DNA of 64,000 nt from Paracyclopina nana (taxonomy: Eukaryota; Arthropoda; Copepoda; Cyclopoida; Cyclopettidae): the NCBI GenBank assembly GCA_019096065.1, contig JAGUCH010000003.1, forward strand, positions 2,914,001 to 2,978,000. Direction: 5' to 3'. The notes beneath the pieces were generated by a model that was given only the letters and a program-made list of their open reading frames with translations, did no database searches and was not told where the DNA came from. The translations under genes and the position numbers were made by a program. Below, piece after piece: positions 23,401 through 36,837 of the stretch (position 1 is the stretch's first letter; the number at the start of each line of letters is the position of its first letter).

Positions 23401-26400
23401 CAAAGCAATCAGACACTGAAAATGAGGCTCTCATTTTTGAGAGACATAAAAAAATATAGCAATTAGCAGTGTATCTAAAAAAAACCTCATAATAGAAGAA
23501 ATACTTCTATTTTGAAAGCTTTTTTGAGGCCGGCCATATAAAGGAAAAAATGCAAATGCCAAAATGCTGGTTTCGAGGTTTTCACGCCAATTATCCGTTT
23601 TGCAAGTCAAAGTCACGCGCGTTTCTTTTCCAGACAGATTTGGACACTTTAAATCGCTTCATTATGCACAGTACGCCACATATAATAAAGCAAAATCGTG
23701 CTTTGTCTGGACCCTAAAATAGTATTTCACAAGAAACCATCAAACCATTGCACAGTGGGACATCAAATAATTCTGTAACAAAACTTAATTGCTTTTATAG
23801 GCTTTTTTCTCCACCATGAGCACACTACCTGAAAAGAAAAAATTCCAGCATCCTCAAATTGCTGAATGAGGTTTAAAGATCTCCAGTATATATTTTTTCC
23901 GTCCACAGTCGGGGAAATCTCACGAAAAATTAAACTGTCATGGCAAAGAGCTAGAATTGGTGTGCTAGAAAAGGAAATTTGTGCTTTTTTACTTTCATTT
24001 TTCCGCCTGTGCATTGAAGTTGGCCAGAGTGAAAGAGAAAACAAAAGTGAACGCGAGCGCGAAAGTGAACAAAATATCTCCTAGCTGAAGCCTTATGCCA
24101 TCTATGACGATGCAATGCCTGTTATGAAATGCCTATGCGCTACAAAAGATGCTGCAGAAGCCAGCTAATAAACCAGAAAATAGAGCAGCAAGGATGAGGG
24201 GTAAAAATGTAGCACTTACGTTCGTTTTTTTAAAAGCAAAAATTGATGCTGTTGCTATAGGTCTAAAAAATTACTCAAGGTCCACTTACCTAAGGTCAAA
24301 TGGCTCTAAAGTTCTTTTTTCCAAGAAGCAAAGCATCGTTGCGATTATTGCTTCTTGCTAAGAATGAGATTGCACTATTTTGAGACGGAAGACATGAAAT
24401 GAGTCATCGAAATGGGACACAACTGGCCGTCAATGAAAGAAAAACTATGAAAAAAGTAGGCAAAAAATAATTACAATAATGCCAGATCTACAACTTTTGA
24501 AGGGCTTGCCACACCCATTTTGAGATGCATTTCTATTGCAAAAGTCTCTAAGGAGGATAGTCTATAAATGAACTATAATGGTCAAATCTCATTCTAGCCA
24601 ACCCACAATTCACTCCTTAGCTGAATTTGTTCCCATCTTTCTATGCTGAAAAAGCCATGCATTAGGCATGGAAATATGAACAATGTCATGGAATGTTAAA
24701 CATGACAGGAGTTTGCTCATTGATCCATAATTTAGAAGCTTGCAGCATCAGTAATTTGCCCTCTAATTCATTAAAATCACCCAATATGGTAGCTTTAATC
24801 AAAGCTCTGAAACTTTCACTCGATCTTATCAGGTCAATCTTAATTTAGAGAAGCAATATAAGGGATTTTTAAAATACTGCCATTGTTCACGTGTACTCAA
24901 ACTTTCTTCATTGAATATTTCAGCACACGAAGCTACATGGAAACGAAAGGATGGGATGTTTTCCGTGTTTTGCCACCTGAACAGGACTCCAGCTCTGAAG
25001 CTATGAACAAACGATGCATGGCCATTACAGTTCGAGTCCTCAAAGTGATAGCTTACATAGTCTGCTTTTGCATTGTCCTTGGTGGAGCGGTGATAAGCAA
25101 AGCAACCATCTTGTTTATGACATCACAAATCAAGCCCAACAAGAAGATTCTTCATTGCAACAAAGACTTGGAAAGGGACAAGCAGTATTTAGCTGAAATT
25201 TCAAATGCTGAGCAAGTTGCTTGGATTTGGTGTGTCCTAGCTGCCTTTCTAATTCCCGAACTTGGAACCCTGTTTCGATCAGCCAGAATTTGCATTTTCA
25301 AGTCATCAAGAAGATGTACATTCTCAGACTTTGTGATTGTCCTCTTTTTTGAGAGCATCCATGTTATTGGCTTGGCTTTATTGGTTTTTGTGGTATTACC
25401 TGAGCTAGATGTTGTCAAAGGAGCCATGCTAACCAACTGTGTGGCTTTCATCCCAGCTGTATTTGGTAATTGCATTATAATCATTCATTGACTAACAAAT
25501 GAAGTTAATGTTGGGGCAGATACTTTGGTGCTTTGAGTAATTAATATGACATGGCTTTCAGAGTTTTTCTGTCACAAGTAAAGCTTGCATTGTTTCGATT
25601 GTTTGTACAGCCCCATAATTGCAATAGTTTCTTTAACCTTCACTAAAGCAGCCTATAAAAGTTATTGAAGTTGAACTGATTGAGCCAACTATGCATGACT
25701 GAGACCTTCGGATTTGATGCCTACTGTAGAGTGGGATGCCAATCAAATTCTTTTTCTGATTACAGGCCTAATGTCCAGGAATAACAAAGAATCAAAGAGG
25801 CTGATCAAAATTATTGTTGATCTAGTTGCAATTGGTGCTCAGGCTACAGGATTTTTCATTTGGCCTATTGTGGAAATTGGAAGAGGCCATACCAAAACAT
25901 GGACTGTTCCTGTGGCAATCTTGCTGACATCTGCTGGATGGTGGGAAAACTATGTTGACAGAAGGTCTCCTGTGGGCCTTATCAAGAATTTGGGGAAGCT
26001 TAAAGAGAGGCTGAAGAAGACCAGATACTTTACCTACTCATTCATTTCAGCTCTCAAAGTTTTGATTTTCTTTGCCAGCATGCTCTTGTTCCTTCATCTC
26101 AATGGAGTGAATATTGGTACCCTATTCAGCCTTTTCCCAACCGCCTTCAATGCCCATCCAATCAATGTTACTCAAGCACATCACTTGGGAACCACCACTT
26201 TTAGCCAAGAAGCTGTTCTACCTGATTTGCCAATAGGACCTGGATTTCTTCAAGAGATCATTGAAATCAGGTCACATGGGGCTACACCCATCTATGTCCT
26301 CTTGATTCATGCAGCTGCATCCTATTTGGCTTATGTCATTGGCAAGTTTGCTTGCAAAATTGTCATCCAAGGCTTCAGCTTTGCATTCCCAGTGACTCTC

Positions 26401-29400
26401 ACAGTGCCCCTTGCTGTCACCTTGCTGATTTCAGCTTGTGGTTTACGAAATGAAGATGCTTGCATATTCAGGGAAACAATTCCAGACTATCTGTTTTTTG
26501 AATGTCCTAATGGAGATTTTTTGAATGATTTCATCTCTAACCAGCATGCTTGGATTTGGATTGTCTGGCTACTAAGTCAAACTTGGATTGGAATCCACAT
26601 TTTTATGCCACATTGTGAGAGACTTGCTCCAACTGAAAAACTATTTGTCACCCCTATGTACAACTCATTGCTGATTGATCAGTCATTATGCCTTAATCGA
26701 AGAAGGGATGATGAAGGGGAGGTCAAAACTGAGGAATTAGAGCTGGACAGGTGAGATTTCATTAATAATTATTGAGTTAATGTCCATTTTAAACTATTTC
26801 AGAGTTGGAATGGATGAAAATGACATTTCTCAGTACTATGAGACAATCTCCATTCATACTGAGTCCAGCCAAACTAATGCTACTAAGACAAAGACATCAG
26901 ATTCCATCACAAGAATTTATGCTTGTGCAACCATGTGGCATGAAACCAAAAGTGAAATGATGGAGATGATGAAGTCACTGTTCAGAATGGATGAGGATCA
27001 GTCTGCAAGAAGAGTTGCTCAAAAGTACCTTAAAGTTGTGGATGCTGACTACTATGAATTTGAAAGTAGGTGTACATTTTTAACACATGCTAGCAATTTG
27101 ATCATGCAACTGTCCTTCCTTTTGCAGCTCACATCTTCTTTGATGATGCTTTTGAAATCAGTGATGCTTGTGATGATTGGATGCAAGTTAACAGCTTTGT
27201 TCGAACTTTCGTCAAATGTGTGGATGAGGCAGGATCTTATGTACACCAAACAAACATTAGGCTTCGACCTCCCAAAAAAGTGCCAACACCTTATGGAGGA
27301 AGATTGGTGTATACTCTCCCTGGCAAAACAAAGATGTTTGTTCACTTGAAGGTATTGTATTCTTTAACACAAGACATTTATCTTGATATCATCAACTTGA
27401 TTTATAGGACAAGTCTAAGATCAGGCATAAGAAGAGATGGTCACAATGCATGTATATGTACTACTTGCTTGGTCATCGCTTAATGGAACTGCCCATAAGT
27501 GTGGACAGAAAGGAAGTTTTAGCTGAAAACACCTACATCCTGACCCTAGATGGAGACATTGACTTCCAACCTCCTGCAGTGAGCCTACTTGTGGATTTGA
27601 TGAAGAAGAATAAAAATCTTGGAGCAGCTTGTGGTCGCATTCATCCAGTTGGAAGTGGTCCTATGGTGTGGTACCAGCTTTTTGAGTATGCCATTGGTCA
27701 TTGGTTGCAGAAAGCCACAGAGCATATGATTGGATGTGTCATGTGCAGTCCTGGATGCTTCAGTTTGTTTAGAGCAAAAGCACTCATGGATGACAATGTT
27801 ATGAGACGATATACAACCAAATCAGAGGAACCACTTCACTATGTTCAGTATGATCAAGGAGAAGACAGATGGCTTTGCACTTTGTTGCTTCAAAGAGGTT
27901 ATCGTGTGGAGTATTCAGCTGCAAGTGATGCTTACACTCATTGCCCAGAGGGATTCAATGAGTTCTTCAATCAGAGACGCAGATGGGTCCCATCAACCAT
28001 AGCCAACATTTTTGACTTGCTCATGAGCTACAAGGCCACCATAAAAATCAATGACAACATTTCTCTTCCATACATTTCTTATCAAGTTATGCTGATGGTT
28101 GGTACTGTTATTGGACCCGGTACCATTTTTCTGATGTTGGTGGGAGCCTTTGTGGCTGCATTCAAAATCTCTAACTGGGTCTCATTTTACTACAACCTCA
28201 TTCCTATCATAGTGTACACTGGCACTTGCCTTATGGCCAAACCAAAATGGCAGCTAGCTTTGTCTGGAATACTCTCAACATTCTATGCCCTAGTAATGAT
28301 GGCTGTAATTGTTGGTACAGCTCTTCAGCTAGGTGAAGATGGAATTGGCTCTCCCTCAGCCATATTTTTGATTTCTTTGTCTGGCTCATTTTTCATTGCT
28401 GCCACATTACATCCTCAAGAGTTTTGGTGCATTGTACCAGGCTTGATTTATTTGCTATGCATTCCCTCAATGTACCTTCTACTCATAATTTACTCAATCA
28501 CCAACTTAAATGTTGTATCATGGGGAACAAGAGAAGTTGCTGTAAAGAAGACGAAAAAAGAATTAGCTGAAGAAAGAAAAGTTGCTGAATCTGCAAACAA
28601 AAAAGCAAAGAAAGATGGTGTTTGGGGACTTTTACTTCGAGGGCAAGAGCAGGGTGAGGAGGAAGGAGGGGTGGACTTCTCTCTTGGAAATGTTCTCAGG
28701 ATTATGCTTTTCACTCAAAAGAAGGAAAACAATCAAGAGAAAGAACAATTGATCAGGATTGCAGATTCATTGGATACACTTTCAAAGAGACTAGATCATA
28801 TTGAGGGAGTCATTGACCCACATTCTGCCAAACAGAGAAGGAAATCCTCTAGAATGTCAACAAGAGGAGACTTTACCTCGGCCTTAGGTGCATCAGAGTC
28901 TGGAGAAACTTTAGGGATGGATTCAGATGAAGACAAGAGTCAGAGTCTTGAACCCAAAGAAGAGAGGGATGACCTGATCAATCCTTTTTGGATAGAAGAT
29001 AGAGATGTTGGAAGAGGTGAAGTTGACCATTTATCTGGTGTTGAAATTCAATTCTGGAGTGATTTGATTGACAAATACTTGCATCCTATTGATGCAGACA
29101 AACAAAAAGAAGTAATGACGCTATTTTTTCTATGCAAAAGCACACTAATATTTTTTTCTTAGGCTCAAATACATCAAGGGTTGACAGAACTGAGGAATAA
29201 GTCTGTTTTCTTCTTCAGTGTTTTTAATGCCCTGTTTGTTCTAATTGTGTTCATGTTGACCCTACACAAAGACACTCTTTATATTGATTGGCCATTTGGA
29301 GTTAAGGAGAACATAACCATAACAGAAGATGAACAGGTACTATTACTTTTTTAGCTAATTGCGGAATTGCTATCAATGAAACATGTTGATTTTAGGTTAT

Positions 29401-30319
29401 CATCACTAAAGAATACCTTCATTTAGAGCCAATTGGTATAGTTCTAGTGTTCTTTTTCTTTGCCATCATCCTGATCCAGTTTGTGGCAATGCTGTTTCAT
29501 CGCATGGGCACTATTGCTCATATTTTGGCCTCAACAGAGCTTCACTGTTGCTCAAAGAAAGACGAATTCTTATCTGATGAGGCCTTAATAGAAAAGAATG
29601 CTGTGGAAATTGTTAAACAGATGCAAAAGCTCAGAGGAATTGACGGAGAATATGATAGTGAATCAGCCTCTAGTAATAGATTGGCTCACAGGAAAACCAT
29701 TCACATGCTTGAAAAGAATAGACAGAAGAAGAGAGCCATCGGAACACTGGATGTTGCTTTCAAAAAGAGATTCTTTGCCCTCTCTGGAGCAGGTCAAGAC
29801 CCAGCCCTTGAAGGAAAAGCAGCTCGTAAGTATTTACCCAACCATAGCTTGAGATACATACAATAGTGAGGGAAAGAAGCTGGTACTGACATATTGTTTT
29901 TTTTAGAAACACCCATTTTGGGAGGCAGTAAAATGCCAATGCGCAGAGAGACACTTAAAGCTTTGGAGCAAAGGCGTGATCATGTCGTATCTGAAAGAAA
30001 GCAGAGCAAAATGCTTACCTTAGGGGCCTCCAATCCAGTTAATAACAACAAGGACAAACATCGATCAGCTGCCAAGATTACAGGAGACACTGTTGAAAAG
30101 ATATTTGCTGGAGGCATTGACAATGTAGCCTATGACAAGGGCAACCACTCATCTAACACAGATGATGAAGCTTCATCCACAACACGCAATTCAGGAAGGT
30201 CAGGCACTGGCCACCTTCAGATGAATGTGCACCCAGCCTCTACAGGAATAACATGGAGGGACAGGAATCACCTCATGTCCTCTGATCAATTGTCAAGTAG
30301 CACAACCTCCAAAATGTGA
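20475..30319 (+). CDS. CHS1: Chitin synthase, arthropod class 1 type (5' end incomplete)
   Basis: A plasma-membrane glycosyltransferase (GT2) that polymerises UDP-GlcNAc into chitin for cuticle. Exons: 20475-20614, 24924-25465, 25766-26750, 26803-27065, 27128-27351, 27408-29111, 29163-29336, 29396-29825 and 29907-30319, giving 1,625 in-frame codons. The N-terminal ETKGWDVFR motif is followed by several membrane segments. The catalytic domain has CATMWHET, HIFFDDAF, LDGDIDFQP (~767), EDRWL (~870) and QRRRW (~906). A membrane cluster and the SWGTR motif (~1,089) follow. The coiled-coil segment after it (EQLIRIADSLDTLSKRLDHI) is typical of class 1 (CHS-A/kkv) rather than gut class 2 enzymes. The first intron is 4.3 kb. 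The start codon is missing from the model. The first listed exon (DDETSPLTEPIY) matches the usual acidic N-terminus in position and phase. Confidence 0.95.
21028..21190 (+). other. Possible alternative exon inside chitin synthase intron 1
   Basis: A TGCGGCAG acceptor is followed by an open frame beginning EIYGYQGSP and rich in plausible coding residues. In that frame it does not join the exon ending at 20,614 (phase 2), so it is not part of the main model. It could be an alternative 5' exon or chance. The rest of the intron (20,615-24,923) shows no gene, only one end of a MITE-A copy at 23,751. Confidence 0.2.
23746..23765. repeat. MITE-A end fragment
   Basis: CATTG followed by CACAGTGGGACATC matches the flank and left terminus of the 2,887 element. 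No partner right end was identified nearby, so this is a solo end or a truncated copy within the chitin synthase intron. Confidence 0.45.
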
Positions 30320-30425
30320 AATCTGTGATAAATTAGCAGTGTTCGTCATACTGTATTAACAACCTGTTGTATTGGCCATGATATTTTCGTATCAGTCTCG
30401 GTTTGAATTAGAAAGTTGATGTAGA

Positions 30426-30431
30426 AATAAA
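30426..30431 (+). terminator. Poly(A) signal of chitin synthase
   Basis: AATAAA lies 107 bp after the TGA stop of chitin synthase on the same strand. It leaves about 190 bp to the next start codon, that of the ENaC-type channel. Confidence 0.65.
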
Positions 30432-30619
30432 AAATGTGTGCTGATACATCTTGGATTACATACCACATTCGCACTTATTTACCGGCCCTGTCCTTTTCTT
30501 TCTAATTTCAGTTTGCTAAATTGATGACAAGTCCTAGAAAATCCATTCAATGAAACGTTAATAGATGTCATTGAAAAGGGCAAGAAGCCTTCTGTATAAG
30601 CTTTATCTCAGTAGCAATA

Positions 30620-32082
30620 ATGGAAGGCGTAGGAATGGCAACAAAGAAAGCAAAGAGGTTGAAACACATTAAGACTTTGATCCTAGCGGTCTCATCAATA
30701 TTGCTAACTTTTTTGCTCATCATTCAAAGCCTATATAGGATTGACTATTATAGAGCTGCACCCACCTACATCACCTCTAGGTATGTGAAATTGTTTGGAA
30801 GATATGTTAAAAAGCTACAGTGGATAAAAATCCTTGATAGTGTGGTGAGCCAGAGAGATGCTACATTTCCCACTTTTACAATGTGCCTCGATAGCTCCGA
30901 ATCCTATAAAGATGATGTTGCCATGAAGCATGGCTTGAAAAAAACTGGGAATTATAACTGCGGAGGATCACGCAACCCAGGCTGTCCTATCTGGTACTCG
31001 TGAGTTAAGAATGATTACGCAAAACTGATTGGATAATTCATATCAGCTTTTTTTGCAGGAATATCTCGAGCGTTTCGCCAATAGAGTTGTTTCAGGAAAT
31101 AACCTATGATGTTGATGAAATGGTCAAATCTATTAATGTGCAGCTCTTGAATCCTGATGCCAATGGACAGTTCAAATTAGAGCTGAACGGAGATGAATTG
31201 GAGCAGAATGTGATGCCAGCTTATCATAGGCCTTTTGGCCGCTGCTATACGCTATCCCTGAAACAGGGAACAAGGGACAGAGGAGTGCGTTACGTGGAAC
31301 TCAACTTGTACGTATTCTCATAATCATATTTCTTTTACCATGAAGGCCTGATAATTTTTCGCAGGCTTCAGTATGCAAAAATCTATTTCCATCCACCTGG
31401 ACAATTCATCTCTTTAAATGGGAGAATGGGATACAAAGTTAACAATGGAGAGAGAGTAGAAGCTTACTTGAACTACCATGAATATGTTATGCTGGAAAAG
31501 ACCAACAAAAATTATGATCCAAATGCTCTTGATCAAAATAAATTTCCGACCACTTGTAGCAGCAAGAAAACTTATGATGACTGCATTTATGGCACTCTGA
31601 AAAGCCTGATGATGGAAGAAGCTGGATGCACTGTGCCATACTTGCCGAACGTTGACAACGACATCTGCACTGATATTGACAAGGCTGCTATTGCTTTTGA
31701 TATTCATTGGTATAGAGTGACAAATCAACGCAACGATTGTCAAACGCCGTGTCAGTTCATTTTGTCCGATTTGTCCAAGTCGAGCAACTACTACAAAACT
31801 GCGTCAGAGGATAATTCCACGTCATTCAAGGTGTTCTTTCAAGAAAAAGTCAGTTTGAGCCGAGAAGAGTACATTTTCCCCTTTCTCACGCTGATTGCTG
31901 ATTTGGGAGCATATTTGACAATTTTGTTGGGAGTATCCGTTTTGGATCTGATCATTCACTTGATGAAATTTGTTGAAAACAAAGAGTTAGCAAAGCATCT
32001 AGAGCCTGAAAAGGTCTTTGTGAAAACCAACAACTCGATTAAGATACGCCCGATAGTAACAGAATACTTTGTGAACACTTGA
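30620..32082 (+). CDS. Degenerin/ENaC-family sodium channel subunit (pickpocket-like)
   Basis: A predicted subunit of a trimeric amiloride-sensitive-type cation channel of the plasma membrane. Three exons: 30620-30999, 31059-31307 and 31365-32082, 448 residues. TM1 spans about residues 17-37 (TLILAVSSILLTFLLII). A cysteine-containing extracellular domain follows, with scattered paired cysteines such as CTVPYLPN and CQTPCQF. TM2 (about 395-425) contains LGVSVLDLI, which fits the G-x-S selectivity-filter position of the family. At 448 residues it is at the short end of the family, with short cytoplasmic tails. It lies in tandem behind chitin synthase (300-bp gap) and is convergent with MED23 (267 bp between stops). 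Ligand and ion preference cannot be read from the sequence. Confidence 0.85.
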
Positions 32083-32348
32083 AAAGCAAAATTCTAAGGG
32101 ATAATGATTACCGTCAAACTGGTGGACAAAATCTAAATATTGTAATTATGCACATTGTGTAGCTTAGATGTACATAAAAGTGTTTAACAGTTCCAGGGGA
32201 GGAAAAATAGGCTCTAGATGAAATCTACCCAAATTGAGTATGAAAATAGTTGAACTATTGTAAAACGTTATAACGTAACGACACTGCTTTGAAAATGATT
32301 GTTGAAATACATTGCTTTAGGGGATAATGAGCGTAAAAATGTAAAACA

Positions 32349-32354
32349 TTTATT
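32349..32354 (-). terminator. Poly(A) signal overlapping the MED23 stop codon
   Basis: On the minus strand the end reads GGTAAATAAATG. The TAA stop (32350-32352) lies within the AATAAA hexamer, so if it is used the 3' UTR is only some 15-25 bases long. Confidence 0.5.
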
Positions 32355-35300
32355 TACCGTTTTGTACTGCAGGCACAATTCCAGGAGAGATAAATCGAAG
32401 CCTTAATTGGAGAGCTGGCCTCAAGTCCTTGACAATTTTCTCCGCATCTGACCTTACGGAATCGCCAGTGAATTGGTATTTCACGTGATACAAAATGTCA
32501 CAGATGGGATCCATGTATCTTAAATGGGACACTTCCTTGTCGACCTTTCCGAGGATGCGATAAAAAAGCACTGTAAGGTCAATCAAAGGCCGAGTGTACT
32601 TTTCAGAGTTGAGACGCTGCAAAAATGGCCCCGCAAGGTGATAGATGAACAAAAGCTGCTCCTCAGTCCTCACTATAGGCAGAAACCTCTCACGCACCAA
32701 CTCGGGTAATTGTTGGATCTGGATGAATCCTGCGTGGTGCCAAAGTGAGTGAGCCACTGCTAAAAGCCGCGACAACTTTGAGCTCATTGACGACCCCGAC
32801 ACGCTATGAACAATGTCAAAGTTGAACATTTCAAATGGGTTTTGAGGCAGGTTCCATTGAGATAGGGGTGGGGATGTCAGGGTTGACACCAGTTTCTTTT
32901 TGAGGCCTTCCAGAAAAACGTCTGGTAGATATGACAGGATCAGGCCAACTGCGTTGATCCAATCTGGCAACTCATGCACCGAGTACAAATGATTGGCTTC
33001 CAGGATAACATCGACGAGCTTTGAGCCAACTAGCGTAGGATCACTGACGGGCAAGCCCATTATCTCAACGCATGTTGAATAGAGGGCATGAGCACCTTCG
33101 TTGGGAAACTCGTTGAAACGCCAGTCCATATGAGGGAAAGGGAATTTGCCTTGGATCGACCTAACCAGACGTCCAACGAGGCGAACATAATAGTCTTGCG
33201 AAGGATTCCATTCTCCGTCCTCCTTTGTATCGCTTTCCAGCATCTCTTGGTAGTCCTCAGTCAGGCACCAATTGTGTGGCCTAGATTAAAAGAAGCTATT
33301 ATTATAAACTCACGAAAGTGAAATTGAGTATAAGTTACCTGACATCCTTCAGGGAACCAACAATGCTCGAGACAAGCTTCTTCTTCAAGGAGTGACGATC
33401 ACGCACACGGTGCTCGTAATAGTGCAAAGTATTGTACAAATATGTGATGGGCCTGTCGTGAAACTTGTAGAGCACGCCAATATGATCCAGGAGAGTTTCC
33501 AGAGACTTTGAAACTGGAGGCAGCTCCAGAAATCGATGGACAACAATGTCAAACACAGGAATGAATCGAAGGCAGACATTGCCAAAATAAATTGGCAAGG
33601 GCTGATAGTTGTCCCCAAAGTTCTGAGTTTGCTGCTGGATTTCGTCAAAAATGAACTTCTCGGGGAACTTTCGATGGAACTCCACGTGGTTAGTGTAGAA
33701 ATTGGGCGTGTTCCAATGCTCGGGCGACATATTTTTCACCAGTTCAGAGACTCTGTTACGAAAGTCTTGAGGCTTTAAGAGCAAAAGCTGGATGATGAAA
33801 AAGCAAACTTGAGCATCATTGCCTTCATTTGTCCTTAAAGACATGCAGAGAATCAGCCGATCCAGAGCTATGATGTTGAACTTGAAAATGAGGTTGTTCA
33901 TGGCATCAATGCACTTGGTCACATGACCCGAGCCTCCAGATTTGCTGAACTCCATAACCAAAACGTCGCAGAAGGAGCGCAAATGAGCAGTCAATTGTTT
34001 GGTGCCAATGCGTTCCAACACCTTAAAAAGTAATCAGTTATTGCAAGGGGAATAGGATTTTAGCTTCAAAATGCTTGCAGCTTACCTTGTAAGCAACGCT
34101 CGTGATTTGGTCGGTATCCAATAGGACTTTCCACAGCACGCATAGGAAGAGAGTATTGTTGGAATTGGAAAAGTGCTGAATTTTGTTTGCTTCATCCGAC
34201 ATTGATGTCCAGGTTCGGTATTCGTCCTCAACACTTTGCATCAGGGATTGCTTGTTTTCTTTGGGCACTGGGTTCTCCCGGTAAAATTCTCGCAGTATAG
34301 GTGGGAAGTCTGCCATGGTGTGTGAAGGCCAAGTATGTGGAGTCTTGCTCATGATATTGGCAAGGATCTCCTTAAAGAACACAGTAGACTGTTGCTCATG
34401 ACCATGTATGTGGATGGCCCTAGCCAACGACAACACCACGACACGATTCAGCTCTTCTGATTCACCATACAGTATGGTAGACATAACAGATTTCTGCTGC
34501 TGCTGACCGGTTGGACCAGTTTGGCCCTGAGCCTTTGGAACCGTAATTTGACTGATTTCTGCGTTGCCCAGACCCGTGATGAGTCTTAGCACAGTGGACT
34601 CAATGCAAACATTAAGCTGGGGATGCTTGCCAGACATGTGCGATCCGCTCATGACAGATCCCTAAAAAGTAAAAAATGCAACATAACAAATCGTAAGAAT
34701 GAATTGAAAAAAAATTGCATACCTGTAAGTGGCTCAAAAGGGAGAGACGAAATTGTGCTTGGATGTAGTGCAACCTGTAGGAGAACATCTCGAGCACAAC
34801 ATGCAGAGTCCCCCATCCAACCGGCTTGAACAACATGGGAAGCAAAGTGTTGAGGAGGCCCTTGATTCCGAGGGACTCGATCTCACTAAAGACGACAAGT
34901 CGGGAGTATGTCTCCACCAATGCTGGCGCCAAGGCCAAATTACTCTTGCTGTTAACTTGTTTACACATGTGATTGACAATGCTGTGAGTTAAACTCATCT
35001 TGGCGTGCACCGACATCATATCCAGAATTTCCATGGATAGCGGCTCGGTGGGTCCGAAGGCTTGAACGCTGCTATTGGGCATGGGGATTGTCTCGGTTGC
35101 TGGCATGAGATCTAGATTACTAGATGCCCCCGCAATAGCCTTGATTAGATCGCTAATAATGATTTGGAAAAATTCTTGTGCGGTAGAGAAAGTGTTGCAC
35201 AAAATTGCAACTTTGAAGTCGGTCTTCACTGAGTTGGCCACGTCCAAGTCATCATTGGATTGCACGAGTGACTTCAAGTACTCATAATGCCCTCTTAGAG

Positions 35301-36837
35301 CCACTGGCAGGGCAAACGGGAATTGGTTCATGCTCAAATTTCCATCCCCACTGCGAGCTCCCATTTTCCTCGATAGGTGTATGTAGATGGCTGCGGCAGA
35401 CAATTTTCTCACTGCGTCTTTTCCAGTGGGAATTGGCAAAGGAGTGGGCTCATCGTACATCGTGAATAAAAGCTTGATAACTGGCATGAAATCGGTGGTG
35501 GTATTTTTAGCAATGGAGCCAGAGATGAATTGTAGTAGCGACCACATGAGGAAATCTCTGCTCTCCCTCATGGGAGAATTGGCTCTTTGCTGCAGAGCTT
35601 TATGAATGCTGTCAACGAAAGTTGGGAAGGAAATGAATTGGTAAAGGAGAAAAAAGATGAGCTCAGATGACAAATTCCACCATAAGAGAGAAATATTTGA
35701 GTCAGGCTCTGGATTGGCTTGAAGAGCCACCTCCACCTCATCCATGGCTTCTATGTAGAGTAGGACCAGTTGCTCTTCCAAAAGAGGATACCTGTTGGCA
35801 GGGCTCAGTCCAGTAGCTGGATCTTTTCTTGGTTTCTGCACACCCATGACGCTGTTCACCAGCTCTTTGGATGACAGCTGCCTAAGAATGTAGGTAAGCA
35901 GGCCACGTTGAGGCTCCACGAGTTCTGTAGCGCAAGGCAAAATTCTGTCATAGGTGATTGAGCCTTTGAGCAAGAACTTGAGCGTTGAGGGGTCAATTTT
36001 CCATGAAGAAATTTGGTGCGCCTTGCCAGTCAACTCTACGATGGGCCTCATGCGATGCTTTAAAGTTGACGACACCATTTGAGCAGCGGGCCTGAACGAA
36101 TTCAGGAAATCTGACATCATTGGTGCAATGGTCCAGTGAGGCCAAAGAGGCCGGTCAGGAAATGTTTTTAGGATCTCGTTGACTATGAAGTATCCTGGCA
36201 GTAATGCTGATTTTCTATCGAATATATAAGCCAATAGCTCTCTAACAACTTTCACCTAAAAATGTTTAGCTAAATTAACAGAGCATCACTGGAGTTATAG
36301 AGAAAAATCAAGTACCTGGGGTTCCATGGCAGGTGAATTGTGCGTCATTGAGGTGACTTTTTCAATGGAGTTTTTCATGATTTCCCTCACTCCTTTGTAA
36401 TCGACGCCACCAATAATGTTTCTGACCAACTTAAAAGTGGCGATCCAGAAATCTTCTCTTTCTGGCTTTAAATGCTCAGAGGTGAGTAAAGCATCGCAAA
36501 CTTGCCTGGCTCCAACCATTTTTCTGGACACTGTCACCTCAAGAATGTGCATCAAAACATCTTCGCTCACATTCTTGCAGAATTTGTGGTTTCTCAAGGG
36601 ATTTGCAGCCGAGGCGACGAAAAACTTGAGAGCCTTTTCAACCTCTTGATTTGACTCTTGCTGGCTTCCCCCATTTTGACATTCTGACAAAATGGCCATC
36701 CATTCGTCCGTCCTTTGTTCGACCTTAGCAACCTCTAGATGAGGCCGATGAACGATGTAGAGGTTGAACGCTTCCTCCACGGCTTCAACTTTGAGTATGT
36801 CATCGATGAAAGTTGCGATCTTCAGCTCTAAATTCAT
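32350..36837 (-). CDS. MED23: Mediator complex subunit 23
   Basis: MED23 is a tail-module subunit of Mediator that links transcription activators to RNA polymerase II in the nucleus. Five exons: 36837-36316, 36255-34723, 34661-34086, 34021-33339 and 33280-32350. They join in phase to 1,414 residues, against about 1,370 in vertebrates. The recognition points are the N-terminal FKLVRNIIGGVDYKG, followed by ELLAYIFDRKSALLPGYF, WKIDPSTLKFLLKGS and the STVLRLITGLGNAE segment. The protein is an all-helical repeat scaffold without catalytic motifs. Its start (36,837) has an AAAATG context. It is convergent with the channel gene downstream and lies 332 bp after the V-ATPase subunit F stop on the same strand. 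Confidence 0.95.
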
